This document shows, piece by piece, positions 1-9,267 of a DNA stretch of 64,000 nt (position 1 is the stretch's first letter; each line of letters opens with the position of its first letter). The stretch is from assembly GCF_021611515.1 (NCBI RefSeq), contig NZ_CP090960.1, forward strand, positions 1,426,001-1,490,000, given 5' to 3'. This DNA is from Mariluticola halotolerans (GTDB taxonomy: Bacteria; Pseudomonadota; Alphaproteobacteria; Rhizobiales; Devosiaceae). Under the pieces are notes generated by a model. That model saw nothing but the letters and a program-made list of their open reading frames with translations, made no database searches and had not been told where the DNA came from. The position numbers and the translations under genes were made by a program.

Positions 1-900
1 GATTTCATCTTCACGGAACACACCGGCCACGCCCTCGCGCAGCTCATGGGTGCGGGCTTGTTCGGTGAGTTTGTAATTACGGGCAAAGGCCCAGAAATAA
101 TGGCAGGTCTTGTCGGTTTCGGGGGTGATGGTGTTGAGCACGAACCCGTTGACGCCCTGCGACCGGTCGCCTTCTGGCGCGCCGGTGCCCGTGGGGGCGA
201 TACCGACATCGATGGCGACCGTTGAAGGCGCTTCAAAATTGATGATCTGCCAGCGATCCACATGTTCGGCCTGGCCAAGCTGGGCAGCCCAGAACGGGGG
301 CGCGGTGATATCCTTCATCCAGCGGGTGATGGTGGCTGTTGTATCCGTATGGGTGGCTTCGAATGGGGCTTCGGCCACGGCGCGATTGCCGATCGAGGAG
401 CCATGCACGAAGGTTTCGTGGGTGAGATCCATGAGATTGTCGACCACGAGGCGATAATCGCATTTGGCATAAATGGTCTTGCCGTCCGAGGCCCAGTCCG
501 GATCGTCATTCCAGTGCAGATCGGGGACTTTGGCGGGATCGGCCAGGGCCGGATCGCCCATCCACAGCCAGATGAAGCGGTGCTTTTCCACCAGCGGATA
601 GGAGGTGACGCAGGCGGAGGGGTTTATGGTGTCCTGTGAGGGCATGTATACACAGCGGCCTGTGTCATCGAATTCAAGACCGTGATAACCGCAAATGACA
701 TTGTCCTCATGCAGCTCGCCCATGGAGAGCGGGAGCAGACGATGCCAGCAGGCATCGGCCAGGGCAACCGCCGAACCGTCGCGCTTTCGATACATAACAA
801 CCGGTTTTCCGCAGATTTTACGGGGAAGTAGCGCGCGCTTGAGCTCCACATCCCATGCGGCGGCATACCATGCGTTCATCGGAAAAGTCTGCTCGGTCAT
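1..900 (-). CDS. vanA: Vanillate O-demethylase oxygenase subunit, VanA-like (3' end outside window)
   Basis: Rieske non-haem iron oxygenase of the aromatic O-demethylase type, expected to convert vanillate (or a related methoxybenzoate) to protocatechuate plus formaldehyde with a VanB-type reductase. The first 300 residues are present and run off the left edge. The Rieske [2Fe-2S] ligands are Cys51-x-His53 and Cys70-x2-His73 ('CWHRL' and 'CGYHG'). The mononuclear iron motif 'DNLMDLTHETFVH' follows, with the D-x2-x-D-x2-H-x4-H layout of VanA. The ATG at 898-900 follows a GGAGGAGAG ribosome site. The protein ends in the window with 'EGVAGVFREDEI'. A GntR-type palindrome lies just upstream. The exact methoxy substrate cannot be told from sequence. 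Confidence 0.88.
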   Translation of the reverse strand, partial: MTEQTFPMNAWYAAAWDVELKRALLPRKICGKPVVMYRKRDGSAVALADACWHRLLPLSMGELHEDNVICGYHGLEFDDTGRCVYMPSQDTINPSACVTSYPLVEKHRFIWLWMGDPALADPAKVPDLHWNDDPDWASDGKTIYAKCDYRLVVDNLMDLTHETFVHGSSIGNRAVAEAPFEATHTDTTATITRWMKDITAPPFWAAQLGQAEHVDRWQIINFEAPSTVAIDVGIAPTGTGAPEGDRSQGVNGFVLNTITPETDKTCHYFWAFARNYKLTEQARTHELREGVAGVFREDEI

Positions 901-949
901 CTGTCTCTCCTCCTTGAGGGCCATTTGGGCTTTCATCGTTAAGTACACC

Positions 950-959
950 TTGTATACAA
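950..959. promoter_or_regulatory. GntR/VanR-type operator palindrome upstream of vanA
   Basis: A perfect 10-bp palindrome, TTGTATACAA, lies 50 bases upstream of the vanA start. TTG-N4-CAA is the form bound by many GntR-family (FCD subgroup) regulators; the VanR operator of Caulobacter, ATTGGATCCAAT, has the same layout. A 9-of-10 copy lies upstream of the MetE-like gene at 8350-8359. No GntR gene is in the window, so the binding protein is inferred. Confidence 0.6.
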
Positions 960-961
960 TT

Positions 962-1115
962 TTTGTCAAGGCGGGGCGGCTGCCCTGCCGGGGGGATAAA
1001 CACCAAGCGGCGGTGGGCGGGCGGCAGTCTGGCAGGGCGGGCCGGGCGGCGCGGACGGCGGGGCGGTAGCGCGGGTGGTCGGGCGGCCCGGCGGCGGGGC
1101 ATATCGTATGGTCAG
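962..1115. other. G-rich, strand-skewed intergenic stretch
   Basis: The 339 bases between vanA and dctP hold no convincing gene. About 150 of them are strongly G-rich on the plus strand, with many runs of three or more G (GGGCGGGCGG and GGGCGGGCCGGGCGG types). A hairpin, GGGCTGC-N6-GCAGCCC, follows at 1149-1168. The ORFs crossing this stretch have low-complexity Arg/Pro/Ala content and are not believed. The stretch could form G-quadruplex structures in the template or non-template strand of vanA leader DNA, but this is only a possibility. Confidence 0.45.
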
Positions 1116-1179
1116 GTTCTGGGGCTGCGGGGTTGTCAGGTGGCGTGCGGGCTGCACATTCGCAGCCCTGAATGGGGGC

Positions 1180-1212
1180 AAAAAAAGAGGCGCCGGTTTT
1201 CACCGGCGCCTC
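1180..1212 (-). terminator. Rho-independent terminator of dctP
   Basis: A 10-bp GC-rich stem (1187-1196 with 1203-1212) closes a 6-base loop. On the minus strand it is followed by seven T. It starts 28 bases after the dctP stop, so it ends the dctP transcript ahead of the vanA promoter region. Confidence 0.92.
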
Positions 1213-1239
1213 GGATATCCGATCCTTTTAAGGGATGGA

Positions 1240-2256
1240 TTACATGGATGATTCCTCGTCCACCAATGCCTTTGCTGCGTCGAACAGCATCTGGCCATCG
1301 GGTGTACCGGCAATCCAGTTGTCGATGATCGGCTGGCTGACCTCGACCCAGCGGGCGGTTTCATCAGCATCAAGGGTGATGATGTTATTGCCCAGATCCT
1401 GCGCAACCTTGAGACCGCCTTCGTCGCCCATATCCATGGCACGGCCGAATTCGGCTGCCACTTCAACACCGGAATTGGCGTCGACGATGGCTTTGAGATC
1501 GTCAGGCAGGTTGTTGTAGCTATCCTTGTTCATCACCACGGCGAAGGTCTGGGTGTAAAGACCATGATCGCCGGTAAAGCCGGTGTGATTATGTACCAGT
1601 TCGCTGGACTTCAGCGCGGTGGTGACTTCCCAGGGAATGGTTGTGCCGTCGATCACGCCCTTGGAGAGCGCTTCAGGCACAGCCGGGACCGGCATGCCGA
1701 CAGGCTCAGCGCCGAGGCTGATCAGCAGCTCGTTGATAATGCGCGAACCGCCACGGACCTTCTTGCCCTTGATATCTTCGAGCTTTTCGATCGGGTCCTT
1801 CATGTGGAAGAGGCCGGGGCCGTGGGTATGCACGGCGATGAGGTGCACGTCGGCAAACTCATCCATGGCATATTCTTCGACGTATTTCTGGAAGGCACGC
1901 GAGGTGGCTTCGCCCGTGGTCACCATGAACGGCGTTTCGAAAACTTCGGACTTGGGGAAACGGCCGGGTGTGTAGCCCAAAACGGTCCAGATCACGTCCA
2001 CCACGCCATCCTTGGCCTGGTCGAACAGCTGCGGGGGCGCGCCGCCGAGCTGCATGGTCGGATAAAGTTCGATCTTGATCCGGCCTTCAGACTGTTCCTC
2101 GATACGCTCGGCCCAGGGCGTGATGGCCTTGGCAGGAATGGTTGCCTGTGGCGGCAGCATCTGATGCAGACGTAGCGTGACGTCCTGCGCCAGCGCGGTT
2201 CCAGAAAGCACAGCTGCCGTGGCAACTGCACCAATCAATGTTGCAAAATGTTTCAT
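1240..2256 (-). CDS. TRAP transporter substrate-binding protein, DctP family
   Basis: 338-residue periplasmic solute-binding protein of a TRAP transporter. It has a Sec signal peptide (Lys near the N-terminus, hydrophobic core, cleavage after 'SGTALA'), then the DctP fold beginning 'QDVTLRLHQMLPPQATIPAKA'. The ATG at 2254-2256 follows a GGGAGGAT ribosome site. The membrane partners lie upstream on the same strand (dctM, dctQ), with pobA between them and this gene. The likely ligand is an aromatic acid such as 4-hydroxybenzoate, inferred only from pobA, vanA and pcaQ. The 148-bp gap to pobA may hold a promoter that lets the binding protein be made in excess over the permease. Confidence 0.9.
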   Translation of the reverse strand: MKHFATLIGAVATAAVLSGTALAQDVTLRLHQMLPPQATIPAKAITPWAERIEEQSEGRIKIELYPTMQLGGAPPQLFDQAKDGVVDVIWTVLGYTPGRFPKSEVFETPFMVTTGEATSRAFQKYVEEYAMDEFADVHLIAVHTHGPGLFHMKDPIEKLEDIKGKKVRGGSRIINELLISLGAEPVGMPVPAVPEALSKGVIDGTTIPWEVTTALKSSELVHNHTGFTGDHGLYTQTFAVVMNKDSYNNLPDDLKAIVDANSGVEVAAEFGRAMDMGDEGGLKVAQDLGNNIITLDADETARWVEVSQPIIDNWIAGTPDGQMLFDAAKALVDEESSM

Positions 2257-2404
2257 ACGGTATCCTCCCGTGGATGTATGATCTTCTCTAGCTTAAAGGC
2301 GATCGTAAAATGAATTCCGTGGCATGACCTATAAACATACCGTTATAATTTAACCGCATTTTTTGCAAACTCATAGAGGTTTGGAAAGGTTTTGGATTTC
2401 CCCG

Positions 2405-4912
<2,508 letters not shown>

Positions 4913-4916
<4 letters not shown>

Positions 4917-5446
4917 TGTATCGCTCCTGCATCTTCAACGCGCCGTTGGTTGCGCATAAGTGCTCTGATGTCACCCACAACAGCCCAAAGCCCGGCGATT
5001 ACCCAGGTAACAAGGCCGATGACGCACAAGGCGTAGGCCCACCAAAGCGGGAATTGCAGAATGAAGGTGGTTTCGCCATAGGCCTGCTTGTCGAGCATGC
5101 CGTAAATGTGACGCCAGGTCATGATGACTGCCGCAAAAAGCAATAGCGCGTCGGCAATCAAATCGATGACCAAATTGGCACGCATGCCCAACAAATCAGT
5201 GAGGATGGACACGCTGGCATGGCCGCGCCGCAACTGACACCATGGGAAAAAGGCCGTGACAACAAATGCCGTGCCTGCCTCAACCAGTTCAAAATCGCCC
5301 GGCACCGGCCGCAAACCGAGAGGCAAGAGCGCCCGGCCGATAATACTCACGGCCGTCATAATGGCTATTGCAGCCAAAACAATGCCCCCAAGGATGGCGA
5401 CGGTCTTGACCAGTCCCTCCACCCATTTTTCCAAAGTCGCCAGCAT
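4913..5446 (-). CDS. TRAP transporter small permease, DctQ family
   Basis: 177-residue membrane protein with four predicted helices, the size and layout of DctQ subunits. An upstream in-frame start exists, but the ATG at 5444-5446 (MLATLEKWVEG) follows a clear GGAGG site six bases away and matches family length. First gene of the dctQ-dctM-pobA unit. It is transcribed away from the pcaQ-like gene, with a shared 180-bp control region. Confidence 0.88.
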
Positions 5447-5597
5447 TATACCTCCACTACCCGTTGCGCCCGATTTTTCATCATAGCGCACCGGCACGGT
5501 CTGTCTGCCTCAAGCTGCCCCAGGCCAAAGCAATTTTAAGTTTGGCGATTATTCTAGCATTTTTTGGTTAGGTAAATTGATGTTTTCGCCCTATCCT

Positions 5598-5613
5598 ATA
5601 ACGAGGTGGTTAT
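5598..5613. promoter_or_regulatory. PcaQ-like operator (ATAAC-N6-GTTAT)
   Basis: Perfect inverted repeat with arms ATAAC and GTTAT separated by six bases, ending 13 bases before the pcaQ start codon. It matches 10 of the 12 defined positions of ATAACC-N4-GGTTAA, the PcaQ box known from Sinorhizobium. It overlaps the leader of the regulator gene, which suggests autoregulation. A half-site-like GGTTA at 5566-5570 lies on the side of the TRAP/pobA promoter. Confidence 0.6.
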
Positions 5614-5626
5614 TTGGAGGGTGCTG

Positions 5627-6544
5627 ATGTCGCAATTACGGGTTCGATTCCGGCATTTGCAGACATTTTTGGAAGTTGCGCGGCAAAAAAGCGTGAGCAC
5701 AGCCGCGGAAATGCTTCATGTCAGCCAGCCGGCGGTGACCAAGACCATTCGCGAGCTGGAGGCCGTTCTGGGCACCAAGCTGGTGGAAAAAGACGGGCGC
5801 GGCATACGCATCACGCGGCAGGGTGAGGTATTTCTGCGTCATGCCGGCACCAGCGTTGCCGCCATCCAGCAAGGCATCGATTCCGTCAAGCGTGAGCTGG
5901 GCGGGCGTGGGCCTACGGTTCGGGTGGGGGCATTGCCGACTGTTTCGGCCCGGGTAATGCCCAAGGCGGTCGAATTATTTCTCAAAGAGGAAAGCGGGAC
6001 GGGCATCCGGGTGGTCACCGGCGAAAACACGGTGATGCTCAACCAGTTGCGCGTGGGCGACCTTGATATGGTGGTGGGACGGCTTGCCGCGCCCGAGCTC
6101 ATGCAGGGACTGGCCTTTGAACATCTTTATTCCGAACAGATTGCCTTTGTGGTGCGCAAGGGGCATCCGCTTCTGGCCAGTGACAAGCTGGCCTTTGACC
6201 GGATTGGCGAATTTCCCGTGCTGATGCCCCCGCCCGGCTCGGTGATCCGTCCGTTTGTCGACCGGTTTTTGATCACCCATGGCCTTGTGGACCTGCCGAC
6301 ACTGATCGAAACGGTCTCAGACAGTTTTGGCCGCGCCTTTGTACGCAGCAATGATGCGGTGTGGATTATTTCGTTCGGGGTGGTCGCCAATGAGGTGGCG
6401 CAGGGCAGTTTTGCCACGCTGCCGGTCGATACCAGCGAAACCCGCGGCTCAGTGGGGCTGACCACGAGAGGCGACGCCACCCTTTCACCGCAAATGATCA
6501 TGCTGATGCAGACCATTCGTGATGTCACAGCGCAGGAAAACTAG
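5627..6544 (+). CDS. pcaQ: LysR-family regulator, PcaQ-like
   Basis: 305-residue LysR-type transcription factor. The N-terminal winged helix-turn-helix 'RFRHLQTFLEVARQKSVSTAAEMLHVSQPAVTKTIRELE' (quoted in pieces: RFRHLQTFLEVARQKS, SQPAVTKTIRELE) is very close to PcaQ of rhizobia. The effector-binding domain begins near residue 90. PcaQ activates protocatechuate catabolism in response to beta-carboxy-muconate intermediates. The ATG at 5627 was chosen over an upstream GTG because GGAGG lies six bases before it. It is divergent from dctQ-dctM-pobA, which makes that operon a probable target. Confidence 0.82.
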   Translation: MSQLRVRFRHLQTFLEVARQKSVSTAAEMLHVSQPAVTKTIRELEAVLGTKLVEKDGRGIRITRQGEVFLRHAGTSVAAIQQGIDSVKRELGGRGPTVRVGALPTVSARVMPKAVELFLKEESGTGIRVVTGENTVMLNQLRVGDLDMVVGRLAAPELMQGLAFEHLYSEQIAFVVRKGHPLLASDKLAFDRIGEFPVLMPPPGSVIRPFVDRFLITHGLVDLPTLIETVSDSFGRAFVRSNDAVWIISFGVVANEVAQGSFATLPVDTSETRGSVGLTTRGDATLSPQMIMLMQTIRDVTAQEN

Positions 6545-6640
6545 AGCCGTTCAGGTTTTGCTGGAAACAGCTTTTGTCATCGCGAGCGGTGCTTAAGCAA
6601 TGACGCCGGAGAGATTGGAAAAGGATTGCGTGCGGGCCCT

Positions 6641-6798
6641 TCTTCTCCCTCCCCCTCGTCGGGAGGGATCAAGGGTTGGGGGCGGCCCGACAGGGCCAAA
6701 CAGGGGCTCTGCAATCTCTCCGCCAATACCGAACTTGTGGCTCCACCCCACCCGACCCGGCTTTGCCGGGCCACCCTCCCCATCAAGGGGAGGGAGAT
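6641..6798. repeat. Dispersed intergenic repeat, about 160 bp (copy 1)
   Basis: This element begins TTCTCCCTCCCCCTCG and ends GGGGAGGGAGA, so its ends are inverted repeats. Its reverse complement matches 55570-55729 well, including the shared blocks CTTGTTTGGCCC-type, CCCTTGATCCCTCCC and GGAGCCACAAG. It lies in the 579-bp gap after the pcaQ-like gene, where I see no gene. It looks like a non-coding dispersed element (MITE- or REP-like). Confidence 0.7.
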
Positions 6799-6816
6799 GA
6801 CACAAGTCCGCTCCTC

Positions 6817-6842
6817 GTCATTCCCGCCTGCGCGGGAATGAC
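6817..6842. repeat. Short palindromic repeat, CATTCCCGC...GCGGGAATG family
   Basis: Near-perfect palindrome with arms GTCATTCCCGC and GCGGGAATGAC around a 4-base centre. Related copies are at about 52883-52906 and 55523-55546. It is a REP-like intergenic hairpin common in alphaproteobacterial genomes. It lies between the pcaQ-like and MetE-like genes. Confidence 0.75.
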
Positions 6843-7037
6843 GCTGTGGCCCCAAGCCCTCCAGTACCCAGCCCACAAACAAGCCACCCGTTTCACCTAT
6901 TCGTCACCCTCGAGCTCGACGCGCGTGGCCATAACCCGTCATCCACACCGGCAGAAAGCGATCAGGGGATAGGATAGTTTGTAAATTGCACACGCCGCTG
7001 CCGGATTGCCGCGCGCCTTTGGCGCTCCAAATGACGG

Positions 7038-7070
7038 CAGAGCGGTTTCGGCAAGGCCGGAACCGCTCTG
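7038..7070. repeat. 15-bp stem hairpin downstream of the MetE-like gene
   Basis: Arms CAGAGCGGTTTCGGC and GCCGGAACCGCTCTG pair over 15 bases (one G-T pair) around AAG. It lies 54 bases past the stop of the minus-strand MetE-like gene. No T run follows on either strand, so it is better read as an intergenic palindrome or RNA-stabilising end than as a standard terminator. Confidence 0.5.
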
Positions 7071-7123
7071 GATATCATCTCAATTATCGTGTCATCCCCC
7101 TGAAACGGGAATGACGCGGGGGG

Positions 7124-8251
7124 CTAGACTTCGCCCCAAACATCCATCGCCACTTCAACGCAACGTTCGAGCTTGTCCCATTGATCCTTTTCCACCAGAT
7201 CATTGCCATGAGCGGTGGAGGAGAAACCGCATTGATGTGACAGCGCGCACTGATCGAGCGGCACATATTTCGACGCTTCATCGATGCGGGTCTTGATGGC
7301 ATCGGCGCTTTCAACATCAACCTTTTTCGAACTCATCAGCCCGAGCACCACGGTTTTACCCTTGGGCATGTGGCGCAGCGGGGCAAAATCGCCGGAACGC
7401 TCATCATCATATTCAAGGAAGAAGCCATCAATGGCCATTTCGTTGAACAGGATTTCAGCAACGGGTTCGTAACCGCCCTGCGCGACCCAGGCGCTTTTGA
7501 AATTGCCACGGCACAGGTGAATGGAGATCACCATATCGTCGGGCTTGTCCTTGATGGAATCATTGACCAGGCGGCAATAGAGCTTGGTGAGCGCATCGGG
7601 ATCATCGCCACGGGCGGCTGTGCGCGCCCGGATCTCTGGATCGCAGAGATAGGCCAGATTGGTGTCGTCCATCTGCAGATAACGGCAACCACGGTCTGCC
7701 AGATCCTTGACTTCAGCACGATAGGCCGCGGTCAAATCTTCATAAAAGGCTTCAAGATCTGGATAAACCGCTTCTGAGATGGCATCACGCCCGCCGCGGA
7801 AGTGCAGCATAGAGGGCGCCGGTATACAAACTTTTGGCGTGTGGTCCGGCCCGACGGATTTTTTGAGGAAATCGAAATCCGCACCCTGAATCGGCTTGAC
7901 GTGCTTGAGCTTGCCATTGACGTGCATGGTGGGCGGACGGAAGCCAACTTCTGTGCCGTCATCCTTGCGGAAACCGGTTTTGAACTCGCCATAGGTAACG
8001 TCGACGCCATCAAGGTGCTCAAGAAAATCGACGTGGAAAAAGGTGCGGCGCAATTCGCCATCGGTGATGCCCTTTAGCCCCACATCCTTTTGTTTTTGCA
8101 CAAGTTCATTGATGCATTCGTCTTCAAGCGCGCGCAATTCGGCGGCGGGCAGCGCGTCGCGGAAGAATTTTTCGCGCGCTTCGGCAAGCCGATGCGGGCG
8201 CAAGAAGCTGCCGACGTGATCGGCGCGAAAGGGGGGCTTTCCGTTAGGCAT
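7124..8251 (-). CDS. MetE-like (cobalamin-independent methionine synthase II family) methyltransferase
   Basis: 375-residue protein equal to the C-terminal catalytic half of MetE, the family that includes YxjG/YxjH. The zinc ligands are all present: His245 and Cys247 ('SIHLCRGN'), Glu280 ('FFLEYDDE') and Cys341 ('SHQCGFSS'). It should transfer a methyl group to a thiol such as homocysteine; the methyl donor for such short forms is not settled. The second ATG (8249-8251) was chosen because GAGGAG lies at proper distance; the first of the ATGATG pair is too close. A GntR-type operator shared with vanA lies 99 bases upstream, hinting at co-regulation with methoxy-aromatic catabolism. Confidence 0.85.
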   Translation of the reverse strand: MPNGKPPFRADHVGSFLRPHRLAEAREKFFRDALPAAELRALEDECINELVQKQKDVGLKGITDGELRRTFFHVDFLEHLDGVDVTYGEFKTGFRKDDGTEVGFRPPTMHVNGKLKHVKPIQGADFDFLKKSVGPDHTPKVCIPAPSMLHFRGGRDAISEAVYPDLEAFYEDLTAAYRAEVKDLADRGCRYLQMDDTNLAYLCDPEIRARTAARGDDPDALTKLYCRLVNDSIKDKPDDMVISIHLCRGNFKSAWVAQGGYEPVAEILFNEMAIDGFFLEYDDERSGDFAPLRHMPKGKTVVLGLMSSKKVDVESADAIKTRIDEASKYVPLDQCALSHQCGFSSTAHGNDLVEKDQWDKLERCVEVAMDVWGEV

Positions 8252-8349
8252 CATATCTCCTCTCATGTGCGCTCGCGGGAACCGGGGCACATGCTGCTTT
8301 TGTTGCGTGCCCCTTTTCTAGCGTGATGGCAGGCGACGTGACAATCCCG

Positions 8350-8359
8350 TTGTATACAG
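8350..8359. promoter_or_regulatory. Second GntR-type operator copy (TTGTATACAG)
   Basis: Nine of ten bases match the perfect palindrome upstream of vanA (950-959). It lies in the 232-bp gap upstream of the MetE-like gene, about 100 bases before its start. Operator function is inferred from shared sequence and position. Confidence 0.5.
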
Positions 8360-8483
8360 AATTGCCGATAATGCATTTGGGGCGGGGATTGGCGCCCCGG
8401 ATGACGGCGGAGACCTTGGCGGTGGGCGCCCAGCCTCATCCTGAGCCCGACGGATGAGGGTTTGGATGTGGCCGCCCCTGCCC

Positions 8484-9188
8484 TCAACCAAGCCATTTCG
8501 GATAATCGCTGACCAGGAGGTGCAGCGGCTCTTCGTCTTCCTCGATGCCGGAAAAGCGGGAGATGCGCGGGTCCTCGAACACATTGTCGGTATTGTCGTC
8601 GTTGACGGTGGACACCTCGCCGATGAACACATCACCCCCCTCACCCCAGAAGGCATGCCAGTGTTCGTTGGGCATCAGGGTGACACTTTCGCCGGGAGCC
8701 AAACGCAGTTTGTGGCCGGGTTCGAGTTCGCGGCGGATGCCGTCCGTATGAACGACCGTGCCCTTTGAGCGATCGCATTTGCCGTCGGTGTCGCCGAACA
8801 GTTCGATGACTAGAGTGCCACCGCCACGATTGATAATGTCTTCAGCCTTCAGATTATGGCGGTGCATGGGGGAATACTGATTCTCGCGGCTGATCATCGC
8901 CTTTTCGGCGTAGAGCATGCCGGTGCCTTTTTTCAGATCATCGACATTGCCGTTGCGCACCGTGAACAGGAACAGGCCTGTTTCGGCAAAATTTCCAAGG
9001 CCATAATCGGAAATATCCCAGCCGAGGCCCGCATCGATGATATTGGCAATCTCAGCCTTGCGCGCCTGCATTTCGGCCGGCGACCAATAGGCGAAAGGCG
9101 GCATGATGTAGCCGAAGGAACGGATGAATTCGTCGCTTTCGCGCATGATCTGGTTGACCTGGCTGCGCTTGATGGAGGCCTGTGACAC
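8484..9188 (-). CDS. D-lyxose/D-mannose isomerase, cupin type
   Basis: 234-residue sugar isomerase of the E. coli D-lyxose isomerase family, which interconverts D-lyxose/D-xylulose and D-mannose/D-fructose. The motif 'IMPPFAYWSP' near residue 28 is a family signature. The metal site is seen as His109-x-His111 ('PMHRHN'), Glu116 and the later 'NEHWHAFWG' histidine. The start is GTG (9186-9188) after a GGAG site. It lies 79 bp behind the beta-mannosidase gene on the same strand, so the pair can take mannosides to fructose. Confidence 0.85.
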   Translation of the reverse strand: MSQASIKRSQVNQIMRESDEFIRSFGYIMPPFAYWSPAEMQARKAEIANIIDAGLGWDISDYGLGNFAETGLFLFTVRNGNVDDLKKGTGMLYAEKAMISRENQYSPMHRHNLKAEDIINRGGGTLVIELFGDTDGKCDRSKGTVVHTDGIRRELEPGHKLRLAPGESVTLMPNEHWHAFWGEGGDVFIGEVSTVNDDNTDNVFEDPRISRFSGIEEDEEPLHLLVSDYPKWLG

Positions 9189-9267
9189 TTAAAACTCCGA
9201 GTAGTTTTATAAAATTGCGGATTTTGGGCGGACTATAAGCCCGTCAAAGGGTTTGGGTAAGGTGCGA

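Noticed and set aside
818-1328. Overlapping Arg/Pro/Ala-rich ORFs on both strands of the vanA-dctP gap
   Set aside because: They arise from the G-rich low-complexity stretch, cross the dctP terminator or vanA start, and show no protein-like pattern.
7822-7830. GTATAC palindromes inside coding sequence (near 7822, 645 and 34481) as extra GntR operators
   Set aside because: They lie within genes and lack the full TTG-N4-CAA arms.
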